Assembly (NCBI GenBank): GCA_965199975.1
Contig: OZ241340.1
Coordinates: forward strand, 3,162,001-3,226,000
DNA: 64,000 nucleotides
Origin: JASLDZ01 sp965199975
Lineage (GTDB): Bacteria; Pseudomonadota; Alphaproteobacteria; Caulobacterales; Caulobacteraceae
Direction: 5' to 3'
In this document: one piece after another, positions 60,661 to 64,000 of the stretch
Position numbering within the stretch: the first letter of the stretch is position 1
How the letters are laid out: every line of letters starts with the position of its first letter
Position numbers and translations under genes: made by a program
Notes under the pieces: model-generated
The model's input: the letters and a program-made list of their open reading frames with translations, nothing else
Told to the model about the DNA's origin: nothing
The model's database searches: none

Positions 60661-61086
60661 TTAAGAGAGGGGCGAGGCGGGCCGGCCTGCGAGGAGGTCG
60701 CGAATCTCGCGCAGGAGGCCTTCGGAGGGGCTGGGCGCCGGCGGCTCGGACGGCGCGACCGCCTCTTCCCGCTTCAGCATGTTGACGGCCTTCACCAGCA
60801 GGAAAATGACGACGGCCACGATCAGGAACTGGATGAGCGTGTTCAGGAAGGCGCCGTAGCTGATCGCGACCTCGGCCTGCTTGGCGGCCGAGTTCGCAGG
60901 CTGCAGCACCCACTTCAGTGAGGCGAAGTCCACCCGTCCGGTGGCGAGGCCGATCGGCGGCATGATGACGTCGTTGACAAGGCTCGTGACGATCTTGCCG
61001 AAAGCCGCCCCGATGATCACGCCGACGGCCAGGTCGACCACGTTGCCGCGCGCTATGAACGTCCGGAATTCGCCGACCATGGACAT
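60661..61086 (-). CDS. mscL: Large-conductance mechanosensitive channel MscL
   Basis: MscL opens under membrane tension to release solutes on osmotic downshock. This 141-residue protein has the conserved first helix FRTFIARGNVVDLAVGVIIGAAFGKIVTSLV (read RGNVVDLAVGVIIGAAFG and VTSLVNDVIMPPIG), the second helix ALNTLIQFLIVAVVIFLLVKAVN-like (NTLIQFLIVAVVIFLLVK), and a charged C-terminal helix EGLLREIRDLL. It assembles as an inner-membrane pentamer. The start at 61086 has GGGGG about 8 bases upstream. It lies 51 bases after ihfB on the same strand. Confidence 0.95.
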   Translation of the reverse strand: MSMVGEFRTFIARGNVVDLAVGVIIGAAFGKIVTSLVNDVIMPPIGLATGRVDFASLKWVLQPANSAAKQAEVAISYGAFLNTLIQFLIVAVVIFLLVKAVNMLKREEAVAPSEPPAPSPSEGLLREIRDLLAGRPASPLS

Positions 61087-61137
61087 GCTTCAAGCCCCCG
61101 ATGTCGAGGGAACCCTGCAGCAAAGCCCTGCCGCTGG

Positions 61138-61467
61138 CTAGCGCCCGTTCAGAGCGACGGGGCGGGGAGCGACCGCCTCGTCCTCCGCCTCGATGTTGAG
61201 ACGGGCGCGCATCTCCTTGCCCGCCTTGAACAGGACGGCGGCCTTCGCCTCAACGGCGACCGCCTCGCCCGTGCGCGGATTGCGGCCGTCGCGCGCCCGG
61301 CGATCGCGCACGGAAAAGGCGCCGAAGCCGCGCAGCTCGATGCGGCGGCCATCCTCCAGCGCCTGCGAGAGCGTTTCCACCAGCACGCCCACCACGCGCT
61401 CGATGTCGACGCGGATGAGCTGCGGATTCTCGGCCGCCAGCTTCGTGATGAGCTCTGACTTGATCAT
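61138..61467 (-). CDS. ihfB: Integration host factor subunit beta
   Basis: This is a 109-residue HU/IHF fold protein that bends DNA; with IHF-alpha it shapes promoters and replication or recombination sites. MIKSELITKLAAENPQL and the intercalating-proline arm RDGRNPRTGEAVAV are diagnostic. VLVETLSQALEDGRRIELRGFGAFSVR is typical for IhfB. It is next to rpsA, its usual neighbour in proteobacteria, but a strong terminator (61589-61626) separates them, so it also has its own promoter in the 61468-61588 region. Confidence 0.94.
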   Translation of the reverse strand: MIKSELITKLAAENPQLIRVDIERVVGVLVETLSQALEDGRRIELRGFGAFSVRDRRARDGRNPRTGEAVAVEAKAAVLFKAGKEMRARLNIEAEDEAVAPRPVALNGR

Positions 61468-61588
61468 GACGCACTCGGGCTCCGCGCGCCGATCGCCCCG
61501 TCGGCGCCAAGCACGTTAACATGTGATATAGTCGCGCCGACCGGGCAAGCCCGCTCACGGGCTCTGCGACATCGCGCACCACTGCGAA

Positions 61589-61626
61589 AAAAACCCCCGC
61601 ACGGATGCATCCGTGCGGGGGTTTTT
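61589..61626. terminator. Perfect bidirectional intrinsic terminator
   Basis: A 38-bp perfect palindrome (19-bp arms, 61589-61607 and 61608-61626) has a GC-rich stem framed by A-run and T-run, giving a U-tract on either strand. It lies 27 bases after the rpsA stop and should end rpsA transcription on the minus strand. It would work in both directions. Confidence 0.92.
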
Positions 61627-61653
61627 CTATTCGAGCGCCGATGACGCGGGGGC

Positions 61654-63372
61654 TCAGTCCCCGCCCTTGGCCTTCTCGCGCAGTGCGGCTCCCAAGATGT
61701 CGCCCAGCGCAGCCCCGGAGTCGGAGGAACCGAACTTGTCCATCGCCTCCTTGTCCTCGGCCAGCTGCAGCGCCTTGACCGACAGCGACACCCGGCGCGT
61801 GGCCTTGTCGATGTTGGTGATCATCGCGTCGATCCGGTCACCCACGCCGTAGCGCTCGGGATTCTGGTCCTGGCGATCGCGCGAGAGGTCGGTCTTGCGG
61901 ATGAAGGCGCTCATCTTGGCGTCGTCGTCGCCGAAGGTGACCTCCAGGCCGCCCGAGGTGACCTCCCCGACGGTGGCCGTCACGGTCTGGCCGCGGCGGT
62001 AGGTGTCGTCGCCCACCGGGTCGCCGCCCACCTGTTTGATGCCGAGCGAGATGCGCTCCTTCTCCACATCCACATCTAGCACCTTGGCCTTGACCAGGTC
62101 GCCCTTGTGGTACTTGGCCAACGCCTCTTCGCCAGGCGCCTGCCAGTCGATGTCCGACAGGTGGACCATGCCGTCGATGTCGCCGTCCAGCCCGATGAAC
62201 AGGCCGAACTCGGTGGAGTTCTTGACCTCGCCCTCGACGGTGGAGCCGACCGGGTTGGCGGCCACAAAGGCTTCCCACGGATTGCCCTGCGCCTGCTTGA
62301 GGCCGAGCGACACGCGGCGCTTGGCGGCGTCCACGTCCAGCACGATCACATCGACTTCCTGGGAGGTGGAGACGATCTTGCCGGGATGAACGTTCTTCTT
62401 GGTCCAGCTCATCTCGGAAACGTGCACCAGGCCCTCGACCCCGGCTTCCAGCTCCACGAAGGCGCCGTAGTCGGTGATGTTGGTGATGCGGCCGGTGAAC
62501 TTGGCGCCGGCCGGGTACTTGGCCTCCACGTCGTCCCACGGGTCGGCCAGGAGCTGCTTCATGCCCAGCGAGATGCGCTGGGTGTCGGGGTTGATCTTGA
62601 CGATCTGCACCTTCACCGTATCGCCCACCGCCAGCACCTGGCTCGGGTGGTTGACGCGCTTCCAGCTCATGTCGGTGACGTGCAGCAGGCCGTCGATGCC
62701 GCCCAGGTCCACGAACGCGCCGTAGTCGGTGATGTTCTTGACCACGCCTTCGCGCACCTCGCCCTCGTGCAGCTGGCCGACGAGTTCGGTGCGCTGCTCG
62801 GCGCGGGCCTCTTCGAGGATGGCGCGGCGCGAGACGACGATGTTGCCGCGCGGCCGGTCCATCTTGAGGATGGCGAAGGGCTGCTCCTTGCCCATCAGCG
62901 GGCCCACGTCGCGCACGGGGCGGATATCGACCTGCGAGCCGGGCAGGAAGGCCGAGGCGCCGCCGAGATCGACGGTGAAGCCGCCCTTCACGCGGCCGAC
63001 GATGGCGCCGTTCACAGGCTGGCCCTCGGCGAACACGACCTCGAGGCGCGTCCACGCCTCTTCGCGCTTGGCCTTTTCGCGGCTGATGACCGCCTCGCCC
63101 AGCGCGTTCTCAACACGCTCCAGGAACACCTCGACGGTGTCGCCCTTCTTGGGCGCGACCGACCCCTCGCCGTCCAGGAACTCGCGGACGGGCACGCGAC
63201 CTTCGGTCTTGAGACCGACGTCGACGATGATGAAATCCTTCTCGACACCGGTGACAAGGCCCTGGACTACGGTGCCTTCGCTAAGATCGCGGCCGCCCAA
63301 GGCTTCTTCCAGCAGCGCGGCGAAATCGTCGCGCGAGGGCTGCATGCTGGTCATGCTCATGTCGTCAGCCAA
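61654..63372 (-). CDS. rpsA: 30S ribosomal protein S1
   Basis: S1 binds mRNA and helps start translation on structured leaders. This 572-residue protein has six S1 (OB-fold) repeats; recurrent GxxxxGxVxxIxxYGAFVxL marks include GVVKNITDYGAFVDLGGIDG and GRITNITDYGAFVELEAG. MSWKRVNHPSQ and MSWTKKNVHPG are typical. The start taken is the TTG at 63372 (MADDMSM), with GGAGA about 7 bases upstream; the ATG at 63360 is an alternative. cmk lies upstream on the same strand (264 bp), giving the conserved cmk-rpsA-ihfB order. Confidence 0.97.
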   Translation of the reverse strand: MADDMSMTSMQPSRDDFAALLEEALGGRDLSEGTVVQGLVTGVEKDFIIVDVGLKTEGRVPVREFLDGEGSVAPKKGDTVEVFLERVENALGEAVISREKAKREEAWTRLEVVFAEGQPVNGAIVGRVKGGFTVDLGGASAFLPGSQVDIRPVRDVGPLMGKEQPFAILKMDRPRGNIVVSRRAILEEARAEQRTELVGQLHEGEVREGVVKNITDYGAFVDLGGIDGLLHVTDMSWKRVNHPSQVLAVGDTVKVQIVKINPDTQRISLGMKQLLADPWDDVEAKYPAGAKFTGRITNITDYGAFVELEAGVEGLVHVSEMSWTKKNVHPGKIVSTSQEVDVIVLDVDAAKRRVSLGLKQAQGNPWEAFVAANPVGSTVEGEVKNSTEFGLFIGLDGDIDGMVHLSDIDWQAPGEEALAKYHKGDLVKAKVLDVDVEKERISLGIKQVGGDPVGDDTYRRGQTVTATVGEVTSGGLEVTFGDDDAKMSAFIRKTDLSRDRQDQNPERYGVGDRIDAMITNIDKATRRVSLSVKALQLAEDKEAMDKFGSSDSGAALGDILGAALREKAKGGD

Positions 63373-63636
63373 ACAGGTATCTCCGAACGGTGCGGGCCAC
63401 CGGCTCCACTCGGGAGCACGACGACCGCGGGGTTAAGGGTTGAAGCCGAGCGCTCGCACGCGCGAATACGCATGAAGCGGAAAGTGGAGTTTGAGGTCCC
63501 GTGGATATCGTCCGGAGCGGCGCGGGTGGATTTGCGCACCGGGTGAGCGGCGGCTACGCGACATCTCGGCGATGCGACGGGCCGCATCGGCTTGTGCTTA
63601 CATAGCGGAAAACCGCCTGCGCGGCAAGGCGAAGCG

Positions 63637-64000
63637 TCAGCCCCGCGCGTTGCGCCAGCGGGCGTGGGCCTCAGCTACGATGCGGCGCGCCGCCTCGGCC
63701 GCCTGCGCGATGTCGAGCTCGGTCGTGTCGAGCCTGGCCGCGTCGCTCGCTTGCGCCATGGGCGCTGCGGCGCGCGAGGCGTCGCGCGCGTCGCGGCGCG
63801 CCAGCGCATCCACCATGGCGGAGAGCGGGCGCACATCGCCCTTGGCCTGCACTTGCAGCCAGCGGCGGCGCGCCCGCACATCCAGCGCCGCGTCGATGAA
63901 CAGCTTGGCGCCCGCCTCCGGCGCGATCACCGTGCCGATGTCGCGCCCGTCCAGCACCGCGCCCCCCGCCTGCTCGGCGAAACGGCGTTGCAGCTGGTAG
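63637..64000 (-). CDS. cmk: Cytidylate kinase, 3' part (cut by window end)
   Basis: This is the C-terminal part (about 120 residues) of (d)CMP kinase, which phosphorylates CMP and dCMP using ATP. VLDGRDIGTVIAPEAGAKLFIDA is the family signature and is read from the last codons before the window edge; DTTELDIAQAAEAARRIV ends it. The Walker A motif and start lie beyond 64000 on the plus-strand coordinate, so the 5' end is missing. Order cmk-rpsA-ihfB supports the call. Confidence 0.93.
   Translation of the reverse strand, partial: YQLQRRFAEQAGGAVLDGRDIGTVIAPEAGAKLFIDAALDVRARRRWLQVQAKGDVRPLSAMVDALARRDARDASRAAAPMAQASDAARLDTTELDIAQAAEAARRIVAEAHARWRNARG

Noticed and set aside
61514..61528. TTAACATGTGATATA upstream of ihfB, considered as a CtrA box
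   Set aside because: The second half reads TATA; only a half site is present.
58093..63546. Long open frames opposite yidC (58093-59556) and rpsA (62107-63546)
   Set aside because: Both mirror highly conserved genes and have no family features.

Overview
The window is 64 kb of G+C-rich chromosome (about 70% where I counted, with many GTG and TTG starts). It looks like an alphaproteobacterium of the order Caulobacterales (Caulobacter or Phenylobacterium type). The grounds are a ChpT phosphotransferase with its histidine at residue 33, a perfect CtrA-type box (TTAA-N7-TTAA) at 37024-37038, small alphaproteobacterial families (DUF2093, DUF4170), and the cmk-rpsA-ihfB order. Almost all of it is core chromosome. 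I see no tRNA or rRNA gene, insertion sequence, prophage or CRISPR array.

Layout. 1-9.3 kb: two small exported or membrane proteins, etfBA, an M13 metallopeptidase, a ketosynthase-ACP pair, a lysozyme-inhibitor-like lipoprotein, and argS overlapping an RNase T2 gene. 9.3-15 kb: an exported protein, thrB-rnhA, an FAD-linked 2-hydroxyacid dehydrogenase, a Gly/Tyr-rich exported protein and an M23 peptidase. 15.1-17.1 kb: chpT, a CheY-like receiver and a divergent CheR. 17.2-25.3 kb: an SDR, an LpxL-like acyltransferase and, on the minus strand, an overlapping envelope operon (MsbA-type ABC transporter, DUF374 acyltransferase, waaA, lpxK, DUF2093), with a Cys-X5-Arg phosphatase divergent from it. 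25.7-30.1 kb: rimO, a GNAT protein, ilvA and an exported FKBP.

30.1-47.9 kb: a lower-GC exported protein, queG, GST, hpf-ptsN, divergent oxyR/ahpD, an acyl-CoA dehydrogenase, the CtrA box with a 48-residue ORF, a HerA-like ATPase, VOC and RibD-like proteins, several unrecognised envelope proteins, an epimerase/hydrolase pair behind a dyad-rich leader, then pmbA-cysQ-DUF4170. 47.9-49.9 kb is the one accessory-looking stretch: a copy of a roughly 200-bp dispersed repeat (its partner is at 25.4 kb), a perfect hairpin, and a low-GC exported hydrolase-like gene. 49.9-64 kb: class I fructose-bisphosphate aldolase, a UbiH-type monooxygenase, a GMC oxidoreductase, pqiABC followed by yidC, then xdhC, mscL, ihfB, rpsA and the 3' part of cmk.

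The clearest functional theme is the cell envelope: lipid A/Kdo assembly and export, MCE lipid transport, YidC insertion and M23 wall hydrolysis. Cell-cycle phosphorelay parts (ChpT, a CtrA box) come second. I found no convincing new multi-gene system. The best leads are the CtrA-box micro-ORF, the dispersed repeat family, the dyad-rich leader at 45.35-45.43 kb, and the divergent CheR beside chpT.
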